64,000 nt of DNA from Arbacia lixula (Eukaryota > Echinodermata > Echinoidea > Arbacioida > Arbaciidae), in contig OZ022577.1 in NCBI GenBank assembly GCA_963669155.1, forward strand, positions 12,457,395 to 12,521,394, written 5' to 3'. This document shows positions 36,901 to 49,200 of this stretch, in pieces. Each line of letters begins with the position of its first letter. Positions within the stretch are counted from its first letter, which is position 1. Below the pieces are notes generated by a model. The model was not told where the DNA came from. It saw only the letters and a list, made by a program, of their open reading frames with translations, and did not search any database. The translations under genes were made by a program, and so were the position numbers.

Positions 36901-37261
36901 TAATTTAAAAAGAATAGTATCAAAGTTTAAAAAACCTGTCAAGTCCATTTATTTGTTGCTTTCTACAGATGTATTGGTGAAATTTTTTGTACTCTTCAAA
37001 CTTCATGAAAGGAGCTGTTTTTGATTGTTTGTACCTGTTATGTTACCAACTTTAATTTTAGCAACTTTTTCCAAGTTTAATATTTTTTTCACTCCTTCGT
37101 CAAGAAGAGGATGCTCTGTGTGTGTGATAAATGTACAAAAACAATGTGTCATGTATAAATTAAGAAATGTACATATACATGTATACAGGCCAACATAATT
37201 ATGAAGTGATTTTTTCCTTGCTCTTTGTGTGACCCCCCCCCCCCCCCTCCCCCACCCCCAG
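33935..37261 (+). other. 5' UTR intron of LBR
   Basis: Its first 300 bp are CpG-rich (about 34050-34160 includes TCGCGGCCGCTGCC and a short frame starting MASRLWSPRTPVLS that stops after 19 codons), so this could be an alternative first exon or the tail of a CpG island. The remainder is AT-rich with no repeat I could define. It ends in a C-rich tract and CCCCCAG. Confidence 0.45.
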
Positions 37262-37288
37262 GGCTTGGAGTGAGAACACACCTTCACG

Positions 37289-40200
37289 ATGTCCAGAGCA
37301 GCATTTGCAGTGAAAGATACTGTGATGGCCAGGTGGCCAGGCAGCACACTCTGGTTCAAGGCCAAGGTGCTTGATGGATCCGAAGATGACTACCTGGTCG
37401 AGTTTGAGGATGGCACTGAGGAACGACTCCCAAAGAAAGACGTCAAGGTAATTTTTTCTGATTTTCTGATTTTTCTGTTTTCTTTGTTATTGCGTAATTT
37501 TCATTTTTAGATGTTTTATGTTCGGATATCTTCTGAAATTGTGTATGTGTTTGTATGTATTTTACTATTTTCCTCATGAAAATGTATCTTTCAAAAAGCT
37601 GCAAAGATAAACAAATTGATGCTTGATAGTTCACCGTAATACATAATATGTGATATTTCAAGAAAGAGAGTAATAATGAAATAAAACATGGAGGAGACAT
37701 CGTCAGGTGGTGAATTTATATTTTTCCTGAGTGGAAAATCGGAACTCAACTTCTGTTGAATTAAGATGGTTGTTTTGGGTTATTAATGATGTATTTGATA
37801 CCAGTTTGAGACCAGGTTTATCATGATATCCTGAGTTTTTCTTATCATACTGATCTGTGAGCTAAAAAAAAATAGTAAAAGTAACATTGTATTTGGTTGT
37901 CCATTCCATTGTAATACTGTTTCAGATTTAATTGCAGAATAGATGACAACAGAATCTGTTTAAAAAACAACTTGACATGCCACAGTAACAGTGATGTCAT
38001 GAGACTTTCCTTTATTTTCACCAGTCTACATTTAGCTCCCATCACTATAAATGTATTTAATCTTTGTTCTTGTTTTTCAGTCAGAAGCATTCTTCACCCG
38101 TTCAAGATCCCGCTCAAGATCAAAGTCACCAAGCCGAAGGCGATCGCGATCCCCTGCCCGCAAATCCTCGCCATCCAGAACTCAGAAGAAGGCCAAAAGT
38201 CCTACAAGGAAAGTGGTCCAGGAGAAGAAAGAGGTGGTTGAAACACCAGTCTCTAGGACGCAGGAGAAACGCTCAGAGTCAAAAATTGTCAAGGTAAGTT
38301 CAGCATTACTGTATTCTTGAATCCATTAATCTATTGTCTTTGTTACAGAAATGATCTTAAGTAGCCACCATTTCTACCATAAAAAAGCGATAACAAAATT
38401 AAAACTCTGACCTGTCATTATACAGTGCAACTTTGAAGAAGAAAGCAACAAGTGAACATTACTTTGTTCATTAGACGTTTTGAGAGCTTCATTCTAATAC
38501 CTTCTTGAATCCAAAATGTATACAGAAATAATAATTCATGAAGTCAAAAACATAATAAAGGCCATTATTTTGTAATGCTGATGTCCACTCAAGTAGAAAG
38601 TTAAAACTAAGAACTAATGTCCTTCGCTTGCTCCATTAAGCCCTTAAGACCATACAAGTAGATCCTGTCACTTTTCTTCAGTGACTTCCTTCCTCTTTTC
38701 CCCAGGGACTCATAAAGGTAAATGTGACCTTGCCCTACTTTTGAATACTGACTGGAGGATTGCTTTTGTCCTCAGAAATCAATTAAACCAATCAATTGTC
38801 CTGCCTTTGAGTTTACTTATACTTATTCACTCTCAGGATCCATGTTGTGGTCAGGGTTTACTATTTAGCTGCTTCAGTGACTTTGAGCACAATAAGCCTC
38901 AGAGTACCAAACCTGATAGTGATAGAGCAAATGTTGTGCACCAATTTTCCAGAAAAACGTAATTGTTCTGATTAAGGAGGAGTTTAAAAGTGCTGAAAAA
39001 AATCAATTTGAGCCTTGTCTGCATTTTTAATGTTGATTTTAAAGAGACAACATTGATACACACTGTACAAAGTGACAAGACTTGGCTCTTTTATGATGAT
39101 ACAGACTTACAAGCTGTATATAAAAAAAGCAATGAATGTATTTACTAAATATAGTGTATTGCAATGAGACTTGTTTGGATATAGTTTCCTTGTGAAATTG
39201 AATATCATTACATTATCTGATATATTTTATTAATTGGATTTGATTGTATAATAGTGTAGATGTAATGTAAGTATCTTGGTCAGTTTAATAAGCTACTCTG
39301 GATAGCAAAATTTCATAGAATTAAAGCTTTAGAAGAGGATGTAAAAATATTTAACAATGGAAACTACTCACTATAGTAGGTGTATACTACCAATCTACCA
39401 TCAACTTTGTCTTTGTCCAATGCCACGCAAAGAATCATGTATCAGTGCTTGTGTGTCATAATGTCACTTTGACAAATAACTAGAGTGTGACTTGCAGATT
39501 TGCAGGTATCTTTTTAAAAAAAATGCCTAGATTTGTAACAGCAACTGAATAGTTGCACATGGCGTCTTAACTCCATGAAATAGTCTGTGACTCTGTGTGT
39601 GTGCATAGGTACATGTACATATATACAGAGTGAGTGTGTTGAACACAATGTGAATGGTTTGCATGCAAACTGTGGACATATGAAGGTCACAGTTAGGGTC
39701 ACAACCTGGTAAAACAGCAGGATGTGTAATTACTGGTTGCAAGGAACACAAGGCTTTAGGAGGACGTTTTACTGATGAAGTGTTGACAAATTCCAATTAT
39801 CCACAGTGTATTGTTGCACATAACTGGCTCAGTGTTCTATACTGTTCTGCTTTAAGTATTGATTTGAATTAAAGAGCAACATTTATAAGTTAAAAAAAAA
39901 ACATTAGATCATGATTTATATGTGGACAACATTTGATAACATGGAATATCATTCAATAACATGATTATTGAGATGTCAATGTGTAAGGCTCTATAGATGC
40001 TTGTCATTTTACATGGTGTGCACATTTGTGTGGGAATTCTTTTGCCCAATAAAATTCCATGTGCAAACTTTTGGCTACATTGGCAACATTCTTTTGTCTG
40101 CCAACGTCACAAAGTAGAGCACGTGAGACGACCCTTTCTTGGGGCACACTTTCTTCTTACCATGTGCAGACCCCTCATGGTGAATGGGAGGCTCCCTGTC

Positions 40201-43200
40201 TAGGTTAGTACAATTGAGTTTGCTTCAATTAATAACTGTTAAAGGATTCATAGCTCATGTGCAGTACAATACACTAATGACTAGTCAGTGATAGTGTACA
40301 CTTTTATTAAGTGAACTGTTCACCCTTAAGATAAGTAGTTTTCACTAAAAGCAGAAACATGAAAGAAACATATTAGTGAAGCTTTCACAAAAATCTGTCG
40401 AAGGTTAAGAAAGTTATGATCTTTTGAAATGTCAATTTTGTGACGTCACATGTGAGGTGCTCTCCCATATGTTATGTGCAGTATAATTCCGTAAATTGTT
40501 ACTTTTCTGATTTTGACAAAGGAATGATTTGTTTTCATGCAGGTATACATGTGTAAAACATGTTTTTAATGATGACATATCAAATGCACAGATAGAAGGA
40601 TGCATATCATTTGATAAACATGAACATTTAGAATTTTTTTTTATACACAACATATGAGAGAGCACCTCCCACGTGATGTCACAAATTCAGTAGTTTAAAA
40701 GATCATAAATTTCTTATCCTTTGACAGATTTTCATCAAACCTTCACTAATATGTTTCTTTCATGTGTCTGCTTTAATTCAAACCAACTTATTTTCATGGT
40801 AAACTATCCCTCTAAGTAAATCCATAGCATAGCAAAATCGCCCTTTCCTTAGTTTATGACATGCCTGTAAGATTTCATCACTCATTTGACAATCATTTTA
40901 AGTATGAAATATAATAAACCTTTGTCACTGATACTTCATGATCATATATTTTTATCAGTTGAGAGCCGGCTTTATATCTATTTCCCCCAAGAACCTATTG
41001 ATAAGACTCCCTGATAGTGAACATTGTACACATGCATTTTATTACTTTGAGGCAAATATTAAAGGGATAGTTCACCCTGAAATGATTGTTGTTTCAATAA
41101 AAGCAGACACATGAAAAAAAAAACATATTACTTAGTGAACGTTTGCTGAAAATACCCGTCAAAGGATGAGAAAGTTATGATCTTTTAAAAAAAAAATTTA
41201 TTGTGTGATGTCACATGTGAGGTGCTCTCCCATGTTGTGTACAATTTTTTGAAAATACAGGGGTGCATTTTCTAAAAAAAAGAATGCATTCTTGTACTTG
41301 TGCATTTGATACATCATCAAAAATGTGTTTTTACTCACACATAGATGTATAGGGGGAAAAAAATCTGTCAACAGAAAAAGAGCAATTTAGTGGTATGTAA
41401 TTATATTGTACCGGTACACAACATATGGGAGAGCACCTCGCACGTGACATCACAAAATTGAAATGTCAAAATCTAATAACTTTCTTTTCCTTTGTCCGAT
41501 TTTCGTAAAATCTTCACTGATATGTTTCTTTCATGTGTCTGCTTTTATTGAAACAAAAATAATTTCAGGGTGAACCAGCCCTTTAACTGTGTAGTCTTGC
41601 AGAACTAGACTTATATAACAGCCCCATTTGAGTGCTGGGTCAAAGTGCACTGACAATGAGACCAAATCAGACCATGCTAATCTTATCAATCACCTCATGT
41701 GTGTACCTGGTTGTGTAATATGTCCCTGGGTGTCTCAGTCAGGCCACTGTTGAATGAATGAGTGATTAAATGAATGGAAAATTGTGTAATTTGTTCATAG
41801 CCACTACTTGAGTCACACTTCAGATTGCATACTGCTGGGAGGCAAGCATTTTAAAATTCCTCTCTAATTGGCAAGGTTGATTTCTGGAGGAGTGCTACAT
41901 CTAAGTCTGCATATTCACAAATTGCGTGTGACAGTGTGTGTACAGTACCACCCAATTCAGTTTCTCATACTGGGTTCACATCTTGAGGAGCCAGCTAGCC
42001 AGAATAGTCAAGTTGATGTGGCTCTTCTACAGTCTAAGGTGTGTTGGAATTATAGTACCTTGTTGCATTCAGTGCTTAGTGAGCGTCTTGTTTAACAGTG
42101 GTCTTCTCAATAATAGAAAGAGTACTGTACATGCTGGTGAGTTAACTCTAGATAGTTAGTGTGAATCTTTAAACATTGTGCTAGATTTATGTTTATAGTG
42201 TGGGTCAATGTGTCACATATTTGCTATTTGAGTAGAAATGATAATAGATCATTTACATACACTCCAGCTCAAAGGAATTGGCATAGGGAAAGGAAAAGGG
42301 GAGAAAGGGAAGGAGCCGCAGTTTTAAACCACGGTGTATTTTGTCCAGTTCAGCATGAAACACGATGCTTTAGCCTAAAAAGCATGTTTCATGCAGAAAT
42401 GGACAAAATATACCACGGTTTAAAACTGTGGCTCCTTCCCTTTCTTCCCTTTCCCTTTCCCTATGCCAATTCCTTTGAGCTGTAGTGTATGTTATAGTGA
42501 CTGAGTACCAGGAATGACAGTTCAGTGTGATTCTCTTGCAAATGTTTTATAACTCTTGTAAATCATATTCCCATTTTGCTATAAAGGTCTTGGGCAAATT
42601 CTCTCTTTTGACCCCAACCAAAGGAGTGAAAAAGGTATTGACAGTAGACGTTTTGAAGTGATTTTGACTTGAGTTTTGAATTTCATTCCCTCTTTGTTTT
42701 TCATTGAAACTTTTTGATTTGATTGTTTGATGATATACCACCAACTGTGAAAACTTAAGTGTTTTTATTTTCTTGTTGATTTTTTTCTCTTTGATACTCT
42801 ATTTCTTTAAACTAACAACTTACCAATGTCCACATGTTTTAAACAGCTTTATATTTGGTCCAGTTCAGCATGAAACCCGATGCTTTAGCCTTAAAAAACA
42901 TGATCATGTTTCATGCTGAACTGGACAAAATATACCACGGTTTAAAACTGCGGCTTCTTCCCTTTCTTCCCTTTCCCATTTCCTATGTCAATTCATTTTA
43001 GCTGGAGTGTATCTCAATAGGCATGAGAGGGTTGAATTCCTTGGATATGTAGAGTTTGAACTAACAAATTTCTTTTGAATAACAATTAAGCACCAATCCT
43101 TCTAGACAGTGACGCCAGTCACTGTTACCTATATTGTACCTAAAAAACAGTTCTACCTCTGCAACATACTCTTTGTGTGAAACATTTAAATTGTCAGTTT

Positions 43201-46200
43201 ATGTGATTCTGAAATCATGATGCAATCTGTATTGCTGTGTTACATACCAAACCAGGTATTTCAGATTTCAAGTCCAGAATATATGTTTGCAGTGATTTAA
43301 CATTTTTAATTGCAAGTACAGACTGGTTATTGTAGAACTTATTTTTAACCCAAAAATTTACAAGAAAAGAAGGGACTATCTGTACTCGAGTGTATGAATT
43401 GTTCAAGGCATGCTTTTTGCACTTAAGGTATTTAACCCAAAGCCTGCCCCAATAGAGCAGCTAATCCTTTATTGTGCCCCCCCCCCCCTCAATTCCGCAC
43501 TAGGTGCGTCTTCATTAGCCCGATCAGACGAAATAGCGAGCTATTTTTCTGATCCGGGGAACTAGCCTGAAGTTGCAATCGCGTCTTCATTAGCTCGAAA
43601 CTCGGGATACGTAAGCTCGAGCTCGGGTTGCATAAATTATCCTGAGTTTCGCACATACCAGCAGTGTGCAACAGGAATAGGCCATGACCGCATGGCTTCG
43701 GTTGTGAGCTCGCATTCACGCACGTGTAAAAACATGTTACGTAATCAATGCCTCGTGGGCGCTGATGCATGCCGGGATCGAGAAATTTTCAGGCTAATGA
43801 AGACGCTCCGAACTAGCTCGAGCTATTTCGCGAACTAGCTCGAGCTAGCTCCATCTAGCCCAAGATTTCTTGGGAAATTTTCTCGACCAAATAGCTCGCT
43901 ATTTTGCCTGATCTGGCTAATGAAGACGCAAATAGCTAGCTATTTCGTGATCTGGCTAGCTAACCCGATCAGAACAAGCTCGCTATTTTGCCCAGCTCGA
44001 GCTAATGAAGACGCCCCTATAGTGCCAATTTAATTTTAAGGATTTTTCAGTTGTGCTTTAATTTCTGTGTTGGCATTTTGAACCACTGAATTTTTAAACC
44101 AATACTCTTTTTCAGAAAAGTTGTGAGCAATTTTATCACCTTCCTATGATACCAAATTGTACAGCAAAGTTAATTTGTTAATAAACTAATAAACATTCAG
44201 TTGCACAAGTTGACTCCGATTGATTTAGACTGATGGTCAGTACGGTAAGTTAGTTTGAATGTAGTCCATGGGTATGCTGACCATGATAGCCATTGATTTA
44301 ATTTATGTCATGCATTGTAATAGCTTTGAATTAAAGGGGAAGTTCACCCTAAAATTATTTTGGTTTCAATAAAAAGAGGCAAATGAAAGAAACATATGAG
44401 TGAAGGTTTGACGAAAATCGGTCAAAGGAAAAGAAAGTTATTTGATTTTAAAGTTTTGATTTTGTGACGTCACATGCGAGGTGCTCTCCCGTATGTTGTG
44501 TACATTTTTTTTCGAAAATGTGCATTTTCTCACAAAGATATGCATCCTTTTACTCGTGCATTTGATACATTATTAGAAATACGTTTTTACACACATACCT
44601 GTACGAAAAGAATTATTCTGTTGTCAAAAATAGAAAAAAAAGCAATTTATCGACTTATTTTGTACACAACATATGGGAGAGCACCTCGCACGTGACGTCA
44701 CAAAATCAAAACTTTAATATCAAATAACTTTCTTTTCCTTTGACCGATTTTCGTCAAACCTTTACTCATTTGTTTCTTTCATTTGTCTCTTTTTATTGAA
44801 ACCAAAATAATTTCAGAGTTAACTTCCCCTTTAATTTTTGAGAGTTGTGACCCTTAATTTGTCTTGCTGAAGAAAAACACATGGTGTACATCTGTTTGAG
44901 GTAGATACACAGAGAAGAAGTCAAACTGTGATGGTGTCTTTGGTATACTATCATCACTTATTTAATTATCCTTTATCACATTTCTTGCAGACACAGTCTT
45001 CTACAGTAACGAAAACTACCACAGAGCGTGTGTACTCCACCAGATCACAGATCAGATCAGGGAAGCAGCAGTTGGAGCTACCAGTAGAGATGAAGTCAGG
45101 GAAGGTCGGCAAGACAACACACCTTGAGTTTGGAGGGCCCATTGGTAAGAGGCAATTCTTTGATCATTTGTGTGTTTGATGATAAAAATGACGGCCAGAG
45201 TTTACATGTCAAGGTCAAATTGTGAAATATTGCTATCATGATAGTATGTGAAAATATGACCAAATATCACCAAACTTGGTACAATGACATTTGAAAGGTC
45301 TATCATATAATTAAGTTATATATCATAGCCAAATAGCAAGTTTTCCAGGCATTGTGGAATTGACTTTAATAGAGATTAAATGGCAATACTTCAATATCTG
45401 CCCAGGAGGGCGGAGGCATATCAGTCGACTAAGGGCAATCAAATTGTTGTACTTTAATTCTTGATTTTGCTAATCCTAATCCTTTGATCTCATCCTGCAG
45501 GCACCTTCTTCACTATCATTAGCCTTCCGTTGGTGGTGTATTACCTGTACTTTGCTTGCCAGCCCGATGCCTGCAAGCTGACCTACCAGCCCCCTTTCTC
45601 CCTGGACTGGAGGGACTACTACGACCAGGAGGCCTACCTCTTCTTCCTGGGCTGGTTCCTCTTCCAGGTCATCCTCGCCATGATCCCCATCGGGAAGGTA
45701 AGCAAATGACCAGCAGATGGAACTTTTACTCTTTTGTTTCTTTCTTGGGAGGAAATAACCTACGTACAAAGGATCCATGAAAAAAAAGGATAGTAGAAAC
45801 ATATGATAATAAGCTTCAGAGTGTAATAATATAATATTGACTGGCCTTGAGGGGGATACAACATATATTGCCAGAACTGTATTCATATTGCCCTAGTCGA
45901 AGATGAGGGCAATATGAATTCAGTGAGGGCAATATAGGTCGTATCTCCCGAAAATAAGATACAGATACAGATGATAAGTTCTTATACCCTAGTCACACTA
46001 GAGACGGAATAAGCCGGAATGCCGTCAGAATGAAAACTCTTGTCCCATTCCTGGATATTAAAAGTGCATTATAAAAATTCTGACTGCATTCTGAGTGCAT
46101 TCTAAATATTTGGGTCCATTCTTGTGTCCGGCCCGAATATTTTGCTCATGCTCAAAACTTACGAGGTGCATTCGAACTGGAGAAATATCGAACGGCATTC

Positions 46201-49200
46201 AAAGTGCAGTCCAACAGCACTCTGACTGCAATCCAAATATTCTGACGACATTTCAACAACACTCGAAACATTCCTATCACATTCAAAAGCACGGCTAGCT
46301 ATTGCTGCAACGTCAGTCAGCATTGAGGAGTCACTGAGGAGCATTGAGGTCATGCTGCCAAGAAAGATCAATTTGAAATTCCCTCCTGATTGTGGCTCGA
46401 ATTTTGAAAAGTTTTCATTTAGGCTGGTTCTGCTTGATTCCTGCTGATTCCGAATAAGTGTGACGGGGGCTTTAAGTTTGACCCCCTTGGCTTGATTACC
46501 ATACAAAATATTCATGAGGAAGATAATGTATATAAAATAGCTGTTTAGAATCCTATATATTTGTGTATATAGACTAAATTTTCTTGTAATCAGATTGAAT
46601 ATAATTAGGAGGTGAACAGCAGAGACGAACAATGATCATGCCAATTAGAGACCTACGCAGCAGTCAATGTGAATTGAAAAAAATTTAACTTTGGCTATAA
46701 AGAATTTGGAATGATTCGATGTTCCTATGCAACAGCAGTTGCCAAAGCAATTTGACAGAAAGTTGATGAGTGTCTCTTGTCATTCCTTGCAGCTGGTGCA
46801 AGGGCTCCCTCTGAGGTCTGGAAGGAGACTAAACTACAGGATCAATGGTAAGTGTGCTGCTCAAGATCATGTCATGTAAAATCAGTCACATGATGTGAAT
46901 ATCAAACTGACCATTGATACTTTCAATCAAATAAAGTAAACTCTGTGGGAGGTAAGAACTGTAACTTGTTCAAAGTATGATTTGGAGAGGACTGTCATTG
47001 TGACCCATTGACACTACTCTCACATTGGTTTTGCCACTTTGCGGCAGATAGCAGTTCAGTTTTGTTTCAGGCAAAATTTAAAAGTGGATAGACTTTGGAT
47101 GATTCAGATAAAATTGTGAATTTGTATTGCCTCATGCTGAATGAGTGATATGACGCCAATGTCCTGGTCCTCCCATTCTTTTCTACAGGCCTGTTCGCAT
47201 TGGTGGTGACCTTTGCGACCTTTGGGGGCATGGTGTACTACAAGTGCCCTGTGACCATGATCGTCGACAAGTTCCTGCCATTGATGACAGCCTCGCTGCT
47301 CTTCTCTCTGCTGCTCAGCATCGTGCTGTACATCAAGGCACGCAGGGGCCCCAACTCCGCCCTGGCCCCAGGGGGCAACTCTGGTAAGAACCTCAGGAGA
47401 TGAACTGCCTCAAATGCCATAGTGTGTTCCTCTGTCAAATGCTACTTACTGAAATACCACTTTCAGGCCCCGACATGCTCTCAAAGCTTTTTTACTGATT
47501 CTGATTCAAAATGGATATTTAAGGAAAGTGAAATGAGTTTTACAAACGGACAGATTTTCAATATATATCCTTTAACCATTCGTAATGATGTCGAACAGGG
47601 CTGATCTTGTTAGATTTGCACAATGAGTAAAGAAAGAAAAAAGATGGATGCTCAAGCCACACCCTGAATTGAGTTATTAAAAGTAAGATGAACTGTAACA
47701 GGTAATAGATGAAAAAAGGGTTTGAAAATTGTCATCCTTGACCCTCAGCTCTTGCATTGCCAATTGTCTTGCTCATGTGAAGTGTACAAGGAACATGACA
47801 AGTATGCAATGTATGTCACACATGTAAAGACCTTTTTGTTATGTATACAAAAAGCATGCACATCGTTTGAACAATATGTTAATAATGGGATCCCCCAACT
47901 TGTCTGAGGTTTGTCTGAGTAGCAACAATGAATTAAATTCAGTGTGCATTCCATCAATTGAAACTGAATCACTATATACAAGTAAATGTCACAACTTGTT
48001 ACTTGCAGTTAGGGAGAAAGTTAGGAATATGTTATGGAAACAGCTTATTGAAATGAAATATCTTGTTACAACTGTTGGTGAATGCTACTAACTATTTGTC
48101 TGACTGTCTCTCTCTTGACCAGGCAACTTCGTGTATGACTTCTTCATGGGCCATGAGCTGAACCCCCGCATCGGCAGCCTGGACCTCAAGTTCTTCTGCG
48201 AGCTTCGTCCTGGCCTCTTCCTCTGGGTACATTCTTCACTCCTTCCGTGCAGCTCTCAGTTTAAAGGAGCAAGATTGCCACACAAAGAGTTAATCACAGA
48301 CTAGCTATGTCATTGTTCATCAGGTGCATGGAGAGGAACACATTTAGTGTTTTGTACAACAAATTATGCCTACAAAACATAAAATGGACAGATCTGTATC
48401 AAAATTAATTGTACTATGGGCAGGGAATCCATGCTGTGAGGAAATCATAGAGAGACTATTTGACAGAGAAGGGCCTGATATGTTAGTGCTTTTGAGTGAT
48501 ATTTGCACTCAAATTTATGTTACTTATTGCATGTGGTATTGATATTCCTTTAAAGTTAAGACATTGTATTCATCTAACGTGACATCAACTCTCACCAATG
48601 CCCTGACGTCATCAGACAACACATCATACATGCCGTATACACACAGTCTTGATGCTATTTTGGTGGACCTTTCTCCTGGCTCTCACAACAAATTACACAT
48701 GTAGTACTGTTGCTCCTCTGCTAACTTTCTGTGTCGCATCATATTAGGTCTATTATAAGTCCGGTAGTGCTCCGTGTAGCACTCAATCACTGCCATATTT
48801 TCATATTTGCACTTTTGACCCCACTCTCCCATGCAGGCCCTGTTCAACTTCTGCTACCTGGTCAAGGTGTGGACAGCCTTCCCAGACAACCCTCCCTGGA
48901 ACCTCATCATGGTCTCTGTCTTCCAGTTCATCTACGTCTTCGATGCCCTGCTCTACGAGGTAGGTGGCCCTGGCGCCCGCCTCAATTTTATGAATTTTAA
49001 CTTCCATAAACTGAACACTTGATTCTTGATGCACAACTAGTTTTAGTGTGTTTATTTTGTGACTTCAGGGCCATGTTGCATATAGGTTTTCAATTATTTT
49101 TAACTTACTATCAATGGTAACTACTATAGAATCAGGTGCATTAATGAGAGCTCATTGGCTGTTGCCATGGTAATTACCATTAATGGCAAGTCACAATAAT

